Part shown: in pieces, positions 12,788-19,199 of the stretch
Position numbering within the stretch: the first letter of the stretch is position 1
How the letters are laid out: each line of letters opens with the position of its first letter
NCBI GenBank assembly: GCA_934183045.1
Contig: CAKPRW010000022.1
Location: 1-19,199, forward strand
Source of the DNA: an uncultured Clostridia bacterium
GTDB lineage: Bacteria > Bacillota > Clostridia > TANB77 > CAG-508
DNA length: 19,199 nucleotides
Reading direction: 5' to 3'
The notes under the pieces: generated by a model
Seen by the model: only the letters and a program-made list of their open reading frames with translations
What the model was told of the DNA's origin: nothing
The model's database searches: none
Translations under genes and position numbers: made by a program

Positions 12788-14914
12788 ATGAAAGTAATCA
12801 AAAGAGATGGAAGAGCTGTAGATTATGACAGAGAGAAAATAAGAGTAGCCATAGAAAAAGCAAACAAAGAAGTAAAACCAAAAGAAAGAGCTAACAAAGA
12901 AGATATTAAAGAGATTATTAATTATATTGAAGAATTAAACAAAAGAAGAATGCTAGTAGAAGATATACAAGATTTAATCGAAGAGAAATTAATGGAATTA
13001 GAAAAATATGAATTAGCTAAAAGATATATTGTATATAGATATACAAGAGCATTAGTAAGAAAACAAAATACAACAGATGAAACAATATTAGGATTAATAA
13101 GAAACGAAAATAAAGAATTGGCAGAAGAAAATTCAAACAAAAACACATTATTGGCATCAACTCAAAGAGATTACATAGCAGGGGAAGTTTCAAGAGATTT
13201 AACAAAAAGATTATTACTTCCAGAAAAAATAATAAAAGCTAATGAAGAAGGTGTTTTACATTTCCACGATGCAGATTATTTTATTCAACCAATATTCAAT
13301 TGCTGTTTAATAAATATATCTGATATGTTAGATAACGGAACAGTAATGAATGGAAAAATGATAGAAAGTCCAAAGAGTTTCCAAGTTGCATGTACTGTAA
13401 CAACACAAATAATAGCAGCAGTAGCAAGTAATCAATATGGAGGACAATCAGTAGATTTAATTCATTTAGGAAAATATTTAAGAAAAAGTTATAATAAATT
13501 TAAAGCATCACTTGAAAAGAAATATTCAGGAAAAATACCATCTAAACTTATTGAAGAAATGGTACAAGATAGATTAAAATCAGAACTAAAAGCAGGAGTT
13601 CAAACAATACAATATCAAATAAATACATTAATGACTACAAATGGACAATCACCTTTTGTAACATTATTCTTACACTTAGAAAAAGACGATCCATATATTA
13701 AAGAAAATGCTATGATCATAGAAGAAGTGCTAAGACAAAGATATGAAGGAATAAAAAATGAAGCAGGAGTATATGTTACACCAGCATTCCCTAAATTAGT
13801 ATATGTTTTAGACGAATTTAATAGTTTAAAAGGTGGAGAATACGATTATTTAACAAAATTAGCTGTTAAATGCTCAGCAAAAAGAATGTATCCAGATTAT
13901 ATCTCAGCTAAAAAAATGCGTGAAAATTATGAAGGAAATGTATTTAGCCCAATGGGATGTAGAAGTTTCTTATCTCCTTGGAAAGATGAAAATGGAAATT
14001 ATAAATTTGAAGGTAGATTCAACCAAGGTGTTGTAAGTATTAACTTACCACAAATAGGTATTGTTGCAGATGGTGATGAAGAAAAATTCTGGAAAGAATT
14101 TGATGAAAGACTTGAACTATGTAAAGAAGCTTTAATGTGTAGACATTATGCCTTATTAGGGACAAAATCAGACATAAGTCCAATTCACTGGCAATATGGA
14201 GCAATTTCTCGTTTAGAAAAAGGAGAAAAAATAGATAAACTATTAGTTGGTGGATATTCAACAATATCTCTAGGATATATAGGATTATATGAATTAACAA
14301 AAATAATGACAGGAGAATCACATACATCAGAAAAAGGTCATGAATTTGCAATAAAAGTAATGAAACATTTAAGAGAAACAGCAGATAGATGGAAAAAAGA
14401 AACAAATATAGGATTTGCATTATATGGTACACCAGCAGAAAGCTTATGCTATAAATTTGCAAGAATAGATAAAGAAAAATTTGGAACTATAAAAGACGTT
14501 ACAGATAAAGGATATTATACTAATTCATACCATGTAGATGTAAGAGAAAAAATAGATGCATTTGATAAATTAGCATTTGAAAGTGAATTCCAAAAAATAT
14601 CTTCAGGTGGTTCTATATCATATATAGAAATACCAAATATGAGCAAAAATATAACAGCATTAGAATCAGTTGTTCAATTTATTTATGAAAATATTCAATA
14701 TGCCGAATTTAATACAAAATCAGATTATTGCCATGAATGTGGATTTGATGGAGAGATAATAATAAATAAAGACAACGAATGGGAATGTCCAAATTGCGGA
14801 AATAAAGACCATAGTAAGTTGACTGTTGTAAGAAGAACTTGCGGTTATTTAGGTGAAAATTTCTGGAATGTTGGAAAAACTAAAGAAATAAAACAAAGAG
14901 TAATGCATTTATAA
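12788..14914 (+). CDS. nrdD: Anaerobic (class III) ribonucleoside-triphosphate reductase
   Basis: NrdD reduces ribonucleoside triphosphates to deoxy forms with a glycyl radical, so it works only without oxygen. The 708-residue protein starts with an ATP-cone (about 1-92; MKVIKRDGRAVDYDREKI), the allosteric site. The catalytic barrel includes DADYFIQPIFNCCLIN and FSPMGCRSFLSPW. Near the end come the zinc cysteines C648, C651, C667 and C670, then RRTCGYLGENFW, with Gly686 as the expected radical residue. Length is normal for E. coli-type NrdD (about 712). ATG 12788 has GGGGG 10 nt upstream; a nearer ATG at 12780 is out of frame. The radical-SAM activase nrdG, often next door, is not in this window. 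The upstream region carries likely operators for the divergent Crp/Fnr regulator. Confidence 0.97.
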   Translation: MKVIKRDGRAVDYDREKIRVAIEKANKEVKPKERANKEDIKEIINYIEELNKRRMLVEDIQDLIEEKLMELEKYELAKRYIVYRYTRALVRKQNTTDETILGLIRNENKELAEENSNKNTLLASTQRDYIAGEVSRDLTKRLLLPEKIIKANEEGVLHFHDADYFIQPIFNCCLINISDMLDNGTVMNGKMIESPKSFQVACTVTTQIIAAVASNQYGGQSVDLIHLGKYLRKSYNKFKASLEKKYSGKIPSKLIEEMVQDRLKSELKAGVQTIQYQINTLMTTNGQSPFVTLFLHLEKDDPYIKENAMIIEEVLRQRYEGIKNEAGVYVTPAFPKLVYVLDEFNSLKGGEYDYLTKLAVKCSAKRMYPDYISAKKMRENYEGNVFSPMGCRSFLSPWKDENGNYKFEGRFNQGVVSINLPQIGIVADGDEEKFWKEFDERLELCKEALMCRHYALLGTKSDISPIHWQYGAISRLEKGEKIDKLLVGGYSTISLGYIGLYELTKIMTGESHTSEKGHEFAIKVMKHLRETADRWKKETNIGFALYGTPAESLCYKFARIDKEKFGTIKDVTDKGYYTNSYHVDVREKIDAFDKLAFESEFQKISSGGSISYIEIPNMSKNITALESVVQFIYENIQYAEFNTKSDYCHECGFDGEIIINKDNEWECPNCGNKDHSKLTVVRRTCGYLGENFWNVGKTKEIKQRVMHL

Positions 14915-14933
14915 TTTAAAATGATAAAAAGAA

Positions 14934-14967
14934 AATCACCTCTTATTAATATTAATAAGAGGTGATT
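14934..14967. terminator. Shared terminator of nrdD and murT-gatD
   Basis: A perfect 34-nt palindrome has arms of 17 nt beginning AATCACCTCTTATTAAT. On the minus strand it is followed by TTTTCTTTTTATC, a strong U-tract, so it should end the murT-gatD transcript. On the plus strand the T-run is weaker. The two convergent genes both end within about 21 nt of it. Confidence 0.85.
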
Positions 14968-14987
14968 AATGTTATTTCAAAAATATA

Positions 14988-15731
14988 TTATCCTTGTAAA
15001 AATCTTTCTAATAGTTGATCTCTACACATTTTTTCAAAATTGTCATCCAAAGGTTCTAAATTTATATTTTCATTATATTTTCTTTCTAGACAGTGTTTGA
15101 TTATATAATCAGCTAGTTCAGGATTTTTAGAAAGAAGAGGACCATGAAGATATGTTGCGATAACATTTTTGGTAAAGAAACCTTCTTTGGTATCACCAAA
15201 TTTATTTCCGTTTCCAAATAAAACATCACCAAAAGGAGTATCTATGCCAAAGGTTTGTCCACCGTGATTTTCAAAACCAATAATTTTTGTTTTGCTTCCA
15301 TCTAATTCGGCTTCTATTACAATGTTTCCTATACATCTATTTTTTCTATCTGCAATTGCTTCTGTATAATAATCAAAAACTTCTAGACCAGGAATAATAT
15401 TTCCTTCCACACCTTTATAATATTTTCCAAATAATTGATAAGAACCACAAATTAATAAGAAGAATACACCTTCGTCAACAGCTTTTTTGATATTATCTTT
15501 GTGTCTAACTAAATCTTTTGCTAAAACACTTTGTTCTTGATCTGCGCCACCACCGGCAAAAACCAAATCATATTTAGTAAAATCAGGTGAAGGATCATCA
15601 ATAGAATATGAATCTATAATTGGTTTAAATCCTCTTTTTTCTAATCTATAACGTAACACTTGAATGTTTCCAAAATCTCCATATAATTCTAATATATCTG
15701 GATATAAATATAAGATTTTTAATTCTTTCAT
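14988..15731 (-). CDS. gatD: GatD, glutamine amidotransferase subunit of lipid II isoglutaminyl synthase
   Basis: GatD releases ammonia from glutamine for MurT, which amidates the alpha-carboxyl of D-Glu in the lipid II stem peptide at the cytoplasmic membrane face. The 247-residue CobB/CobQ-type class I amidotransferase has the nucleophile Cys95 in FLLICGSYQLFG and His196 in IATYLHGPLLSKNPELAD. The N-terminal block ILYLYPDILELYGDFGNIQVLRYR and VFAGGGADQEQ are typical of GatD rather than of cobyric acid synthase. Arg132 in ADRKNRCIGN may match the substrate-binding Arg of Staphylococcus GatD, though the alignment was made by eye. ATG is preceded by AAGGAG. murT lies 17 bp upstream on the same strand, so the two subunits are co-transcribed. 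Confidence 0.95.
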   Translation of the reverse strand: MKELKILYLYPDILELYGDFGNIQVLRYRLEKRGFKPIIDSYSIDDPSPDFTKYDLVFAGGGADQEQSVLAKDLVRHKDNIKKAVDEGVFFLLICGSYQLFGKYYKGVEGNIIPGLEVFDYYTEAIADRKNRCIGNIVIEAELDGSKTKIIGFENHGGQTFGIDTPFGDVLFGNGNKFGDTKEGFFTKNVIATYLHGPLLSKNPELADYIIKHCLERKYNENINLEPLDDNFEKMCRDQLLERFLQG

Positions 15732-15748
15732 AACAAACTCCTTTTGTA

Positions 15749-17074
15749 TTATAGGTTTTTATTTAAATTTAATATTTCTTTTCTTGTAGGTTGAAGAGAA
15801 GTATAATTTGCAATAACATATTTCTTTATATCTGTGCTATAAAAAGCTTTTACAGCTTCATGTAAATCTAAGTATGGTTCTATTTTGTTGACTTCAAAGT
15901 TAGAAGTTTTTATTCTAATAGCAATATCGTATGCTCTAGTTCCAGCAGTAACTATTCTTTTAACATTATTTAGATTATCAAAATTTATATCCCAAATCCA
16001 TGAAACGTCAAATCCGTCTGCGATATTGTCATTTAAAACAAATAATAATTCTTTATCTTCATCATCTTCATTTAAAATTCTTAAACTAACATTTGCTCCA
16101 GTAGGATTTTTAGCAAGATTTATAATAGTCGGGATATTGTTGATTTCAAGTTCTTCCAATCTACCATTGTTTAATACGAATGTTGATAAGGCATTTTGTA
16201 TGATTTGGGTATCAATGTTATATAAACTTACACAAGATATAACAGCTAAAAAATTATATATATTATAAATACTATTAAATCTTATTTTATAAGTAATATT
16301 GTTAACTTCAAAACATCTATTTTTTAGATCTACATTAGTTGCCAATTTGTAAATTTCATTATCTCCATATCCGCAATTAGGACATTTAAATTTGCCTATA
16401 TGTGAATATTGATAATATTCATATTCTATACGAGTATTACAAAATGGACAAAATTTTCCTTCTCCAGCTTCTTTAATTTCTTCTGTTGCAAATGGGTATT
16501 TTTCTACACTGAAATAATATACATTGTTATTATTAGGATTTGCCATACCAAGTCTTGCTACATTTGGGTCATCATTATTTAGTACTAAATTTCCGTTATA
16601 GGTTTTTAAAAAATCATTTATTCGTAAAATTAAAGATTCTACTTCACCGTTTCTATCTAATTGATCACGAAAGAAATCAAGGACCACTAAAGTGTCTAGT
16701 TTTAAATCTTTAAAAACAATAGGAACATATCCTTCATCTACTTCAAATACTAAATAATCAGCTTTTATTTTTCCAGTTAGAGTTGAAACTTTTAAAAGGG
16801 TAGAAAGAATACCGGTTTCCATATTGTTTCCTTCTGTATTGCTGATTACTTTTTTTCCGGCAGTTTTAAAAACATGTCCAATTGCGTTATTTGTCATGGT
16901 TTTACCATTTGTAGCAGTAACGGCAATTATAGGAGCATCTATTTTGAAATATTGAAATATATTTGAATTCCAATCATAAGCAAGTTTACCTAAAAAGTTT
17001 CCGCCATTTTTTCCTGCTATTTTTAATAATACATATAATATTTTAGTTATTAATACAATTAAAAAGTTTTTCAT
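15749..17074 (-). CDS. murT: MurT, Mur ligase-like subunit of lipid II isoglutaminyl synthase
   Basis: MurT activates the D-Glu carboxyl of lipid II with ATP and amidates it with GatD-derived ammonia. The 441-residue protein begins with a hydrophobic segment (FLIVLITKILYVLLKIAG, 4-21) that may touch the membrane. The P-loop is TATNGKTMTNN (53-63), slightly off the usual TGTNGKTTT. A Cys4 zinc ribbon inserted in the Mur domain (CPFC 209-212, CPNC 231-234) is a MurT hallmark. The C-terminal DUF1727 domain has DVSWIWD (356-362), which includes the catalytic Asp of this family. ATG is preceded by AGAGGAGA. The gene is first in the operon, behind a near-consensus promoter at 17101-17129. Confidence 0.95.
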   Translation of the reverse strand: MKNFLIVLITKILYVLLKIAGKNGGNFLGKLAYDWNSNIFQYFKIDAPIIAVTATNGKTMTNNAIGHVFKTAGKKVISNTEGNNMETGILSTLLKVSTLTGKIKADYLVFEVDEGYVPIVFKDLKLDTLVVLDFFRDQLDRNGEVESLILRINDFLKTYNGNLVLNNDDPNVARLGMANPNNNNVYYFSVEKYPFATEEIKEAGEGKFCPFCNTRIEYEYYQYSHIGKFKCPNCGYGDNEIYKLATNVDLKNRCFEVNNITYKIRFNSIYNIYNFLAVISCVSLYNIDTQIIQNALSTFVLNNGRLEELEINNIPTIINLAKNPTGANVSLRILNEDDEDKELLFVLNDNIADGFDVSWIWDINFDNLNNVKRIVTAGTRAYDIAIRIKTSNFEVNKIEPYLDLHEAVKAFYSTDIKKYVIANYTSLQPTRKEILNLNKNL

Positions 17075-17100
17075 AATTTAATCTCCTCTAATTTTGTTTC

Positions 17101-17129
17101 ATTATATCATAATGTAAAAAACAGAACAA
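17101..17129 (-). promoter_or_regulatory. SigA promoter of murT-gatD
   Basis: On the minus strand TTGTTC (17124-17129) is followed by 17 nt and TATAAT (17101-17106). The start falls about 20-25 nt upstream of ATG 17074, leaving a short leader with the AGAGGAGA site. The terminator of the preceding gene lies just upstream (17157-17179). Confidence 0.65.
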
Positions 17130-17156
17130 CACAAGTTGGCAATAAAAATCATAAAA

Positions 17157-17179
17157 AACCTGGAGTAGGACTCCAGGTT
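17157..17179 (-). terminator. Terminator of the small orphan gene
   Basis: AACCTGGAG (17157-17165) pairs with CTCCAGGTT (17171-17179) over a 5-nt loop. On the minus strand a U-run follows (TTTTATG after the stem). It lies 23 nt past the stop of the gene at 17203 and isolates that gene from murT. Confidence 0.85.
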
Positions 17180-17202
17180 CTTTTGGCTGTATCACATACT
17201 TA

Positions 17203-17493
17203 TTATTTTCTTATCTCGAAAATATAGTACATTTCTATCCAAAGCTGATCATGCAATTCTATTTTTATTGATGGAAAAGCTTTGAACTGAGAAGAACGAA
17301 TAGTTAGATATTTCTTGTGGATGTAAAAAGTGTAATCAGTATGATTGCATTTTTTACTATCTAATATCATTTTCGCAAACATGATATTGCCAAATGGGTT
17401 GCAAGCATCTTTTCTTATCCGAACATCAATTGTTTGCTTGGTTGGAAAGGTGCTTTTTGCTTTTTGAATCAATTCGTCAAAAGTATTGTCCAT
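17203..17493 (-). CDS. Small hypothetical protein (96 residues)
   Basis: I do not recognise this protein. It starts MDNTFDELIQKAKSTFPTKQ, is slightly basic, and has an amphipathic N-terminal helix followed by what looks like beta-strands (IDVRIRKDACNPF, FYIHKKYLTIRSS, IKIELHDQLWIEMYYIF). Two Cys (residues 26 and 49) are isolated; no membrane segment or catalytic motif is seen. I chose ATG 17493 because AAGGAGGA (17498-17505) is 4-5 nt upstream; the in-frame ATG further up has none. TATAAT at 17531-17536 on the minus strand could be its -10, without a clear -35. A clean terminator follows. It is a single-gene unit, divergent from the glycosyltransferase. The good ribosome site and terminator argue that it is real. 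Confidence 0.75.
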   Translation of the reverse strand: MDNTFDELIQKAKSTFPTKQTIDVRIRKDACNPFGNIMFAKMILDSKKCNHTDYTFYIHKKYLTIRSSQFKAFPSIKIELHDQLWIEMYYIFEIRK

Positions 17494-17609
17494 ACAATCC
17501 TCCTTTGTTGAGTTAAAACGCATCATTTATATTATAACATAAAAAATGATAAAAATGAAGGAAAACTTACGGAAATATAATAAATAAAAAAGAAATTTAG
17601 CAAAAAATG

Positions 17610-17638
17610 TTGCACAATTTTAACAATAATAGTATAAT
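17610..17638 (+). promoter_or_regulatory. SigA promoter of the glycosyltransferase gene
   Basis: TTGCAC (17610-17615) is followed by exactly 17 nt and a perfect TATAAT (17633-17638). The leader to ATG 17696 is about 50 nt and contains GAGAGG. The near-consensus match predicts steady vegetative expression. Confidence 0.75.
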
Positions 17639-17695
17639 AGAAAAGGTAGCATAATAAAATTATAAAAAGAAATTTTATTAAAGAGAGGTAAAAAA

Positions 17696-18961
17696 ATGGA
17701 TTATTTATATATAATAAGAGAAGCATTAGTATGGACTGTAACTATTTTCTGGCTATATCAAATCATGGTAAGCTTATGTTCATTAGTAAAAATTAAAGAT
17801 AAACCTTTAAAAGTAAACAAAGATCACAGATTCATGGCAATAATACCAGCACATAATGAAGAAGCAGTAGTTGGGAACTTAGTCGAAAGTTTAAAAAAAC
17901 AAAATTATAACAAAGAATTATATGATATATATGTAATTGCAGACAACTGTACAGATAATACAGCTAAAGTGGCAAAAGAGGCTGGAGCGATTGTATATGA
18001 AAGATTTAATAATTCTAAAAAAACAAAAGGATATGCATTAGATTGGTTTTTACAACAAAAAATCAAAGAAGATGCACCATATGATGCGTTCTTTATATTT
18101 GATGCAGACAATATAGTAGATCCTAACTTTATAAAAAATATGAATAAAAAGCTATGCCAAGGTGAGGATGTAGTTCAAGGGTACAGAGATATTAAAAACC
18201 CAACAGATAGTTGGATAACAGCTGGATATGCAATTTTCTATTGGACAATGCACAGATTTTATCATTTAGCAAGATATAATTTAGGATTATCACCATTATT
18301 AAACGGAACAGGTTTCATGGTAAGATTTGATGTAATAAAACCTCAAGGTTGGGACACAGTAACATTAACAGAGGATATTGAATTTTCATTAAAAAGAATT
18401 ATAAAAGGAAAAAGACTAGGTTGGGCAACAGATGCAATAGTATATGATGAACAACCAGTTGGATTCAAGCAAAGTTGGTCACAAAGAAGCAGATGGACAG
18501 TTGGACATATGCAATGTATAAAAGAATACACAAAAGAATTAGCAGTAGCTGCTAAAGAAAAGAAAACAATGATGAATTTTGATGGATTCTTATATATTAT
18601 AGGAAGTATTCCTATGTTTATACTAACATTAGTTTTATTAGGAACAAACTTCTTAATGTATGCTGGAAATGGAATGACTGGAACAGAATTAGTGATAAAT
18701 ATATTAAGATATTTAGTACCAACATTCTTATTACCAATAGGTACAGCAGTTATAGTAATGTTGTTAGATAGAAGACCAATCAAGCCAATGATTAAAGGAT
18801 TAATGTGTTATCCATTATTTATGGGATCATGGTTAGTTATCAATTTTAAATGTCTATTTAAAAGAGAAACAACATGGGAAAAGATCAACCATGTTAGAAA
18901 CATAAAAATAGGTGAAGTTGATGAAGAACCAGAAACAGTAAAAATTGTTGAAAAAGTTTAA
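17696..18961 (+). CDS. Membrane family 2 glycosyltransferase
   Basis: The 421-residue protein resembles processive GT2 enzymes that build polysaccharide at the inner face of the membrane. An N-terminal hydrophobic helix (about 10-30) leads into the GT-A domain: IIPAHNEEAVVG (49-60), IADNCTDNTA (81-90), the metal/UDP motif FDADN (135-139), TEDIEF (225-230, catalytic Asp227), and QRSRWTVG (263-270), the QxxRW motif of cellulose- and hyaluronan-synthase-like enzymes. Two or three hydrophobic helices follow (about 299-323, 335-357, 367-384), then an acidic tail. Substrate and product are unknown, and no PilZ domain or partner gene is adjacent. ATG has GAGAGG 8 nt upstream. It has its own promoter; the next promoter starts right after its stop. 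Confidence 0.9.
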   Translation: MDYLYIIREALVWTVTIFWLYQIMVSLCSLVKIKDKPLKVNKDHRFMAIIPAHNEEAVVGNLVESLKKQNYNKELYDIYVIADNCTDNTAKVAKEAGAIVYERFNNSKKTKGYALDWFLQQKIKEDAPYDAFFIFDADNIVDPNFIKNMNKKLCQGEDVVQGYRDIKNPTDSWITAGYAIFYWTMHRFYHLARYNLGLSPLLNGTGFMVRFDVIKPQGWDTVTLTEDIEFSLKRIIKGKRLGWATDAIVYDEQPVGFKQSWSQRSRWTVGHMQCIKEYTKELAVAAKEKKTMMNFDGFLYIIGSIPMFILTLVLLGTNFLMYAGNGMTGTELVINILRYLVPTFLLPIGTAVIVMLLDRRPIKPMIKGLMCYPLFMGSWLVINFKCLFKRETTWEKINHVRNIKIGEVDEEPETVKIVEKV

Positions 18962-18968
18962 AAAAAGC

Positions 18969-18997
18969 TTGCATTTATTCCAAAAATTGGTTATAAT
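18969..18997 (+). promoter_or_regulatory. SigA promoter of the rimP operon
   Basis: TTGCAT (18969-18974) is followed by exactly 17 nt and TATAAT (18992-18997). It starts 7 nt after the glycosyltransferase stop. The start near 19004 gives a leader of about 70 nt that contains the hairpin at 19022-19048. Confidence 0.7.
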
Positions 18998-19021
18998 ATA
19001 AAAGAACATATAATTAATACA

Positions 19022-19048
19022 GAAGAGTGGGAACAAATCCCACTCTTC
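19022..19048 (+). terminator. Terminator-like hairpin in the rimP leader
   Basis: GAAGAGTGGGA (19022-19032) pairs with TCCCACTCTTC (19038-19048) over the loop ACAAA. The stem has 11 bp and is G/C-rich for this genome, but the downstream T-run is broken (ATTACATTTAT). It ends glycosyltransferase transcripts or attenuates those from the rimP promoter. Confidence 0.7.
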
Positions 19049-19075
19049 ATTACATTTATAAATAAAGGAGGAAGA

Positions 19076-19199
19076 ATGGCAAATATAGAAGAAAAAGTAG
19101 AAAAACTAGTTAAAGAACCTATAGAAAAAATAGGATACAAATTATACGATGTAGAATACAGCAAAGAAGGAAAAGACTATTTTTTGAGAATATTTATAG
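19076..19199 (+). CDS. rimP: RimP ribosome maturation factor (5' part, cut by the window edge)
   Basis: Only the first 41 codons are present. They read MANIEEKVEKLVKEPIEKIG and continue with YKLYDVEYSKEGKDYFLRIFI. This fits the RimP N-terminal domain, where an amphipathic helix precedes a strand with L(V/Y)D(V/I)E(Y/F) and LR(I/V)(F/Y)I. RimP assists 30S subunit maturation. AAAGGAGG lies 4-5 nt before the ATG, a near-perfect ribosome site. In Firmicutes rimP (ylxS) is the first gene of the nusA-infB operon, and the promoter and leader hairpin just upstream fit that role. The downstream genes are outside the window. Confidence 0.9.
   Translation, partial: MANIEEKVEKLVKEPIEKIGYKLYDVEYSKEGKDYFLRIFI

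Noticed and set aside
14040..14462. 140-residue minus-strand frame inside nrdD
   Set aside because: It is a Leu/Ile-rich mirror of an AT-rich coding strand, with no ribosome site. nrdD itself is fully conserved here.
15749..17074. murT read as a folylpolyglutamate or MurE-type ligase
   Set aside because: The Cys4 ribbon insert, the DVSWIWD motif and the adjacent gatD identify MurT.
1..19199. CRISPR array, tRNA, rRNA, prophage or IS element
   Set aside because: No evenly spaced repeats, tRNA cloverleaf, rRNA-like stretch, transposase, integrase or phage gene was seen. The only mobile-like DNA is the two palindromes without ORFs.

Overview
The window looks like a chromosomal segment of a strictly anaerobic, spore-forming, very AT-rich low-GC Gram-positive (Clostridia-type). 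The evidence is the spore genes gpr and ytxC, an oxygen-sensitive class III ribonucleotide reductase (nrdD), the Gram-positive MurT/GatD pair, strong purine-rich Shine-Dalgarno sites and heavy AT codon use. I cannot name a species. Nearly every gene belongs to a known family. The unusual content is in the intergenic DNA and in one compositionally odd gene.

Layout. Positions 1-85 are the tail of an unidentified gene, then a terminator-like hairpin whose 3' arm carries the ribosome binding site of gpr (146-1081, germination protease). gpr runs into a ~265-bp imperfect palindrome (1086-1350), which also abuts the stop of convergent ytxC (1352-2161, minus). Upstream on the minus strand come a GH57/DUF1957 alpha-glucan branching-type enzyme (2437-4023) and a Lys/Thr-rich DUF4912 protein (4108-4920). 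From 5100 a plus-strand block reads recJ, bifunctional rel (ppGpp synthetase/hydrolase), a glyoxalase-II-like metallo-hydrolase, a GC-richer orphan gene with its own promoter and terminator (9798-10304), then hisS.

After hisS a second, unrelated ~200-bp palindrome (11677-11874) separates it from a convergent Crp/Fnr-type regulator (11882-12514, minus). That regulator is divergent from nrdD (12788-14914). The 273-bp spacer between them holds two copies of a GTTGC-N4-GCAAC dyad, one overlaying the regulator's own -35 box and one upstream of nrdD. nrdD ends at a 34-nt perfect palindrome shared with the convergent murT-gatD operon (lipid II amidation). Then come a small orphan gene (17203-17493, minus), a membrane family 2 glycosyltransferase (17696-18961, plus), and the start of rimP (19076 to the edge), whose leader holds a terminator-like hairpin downstream of a consensus promoter.

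Functional themes are sporulation/germination (gpr, ytxC), alpha-glucan metabolism (GH57 plus DUF4912), DNA repair and stringent response with translation (recJ, rel, hisS, rimP), anaerobic dNTP supply with a likely local regulator, and envelope chemistry (murT-gatD, the glycosyltransferase). I see no CRISPR array, tRNA, rRNA, transposase or phage gene. The strongest leads are the two long palindromes at convergent gene ends, the regulator/nrdD dyad pair, the hairpin-masked gpr start, the compositionally foreign transcription unit before hisS, and the rimP leader hairpin.
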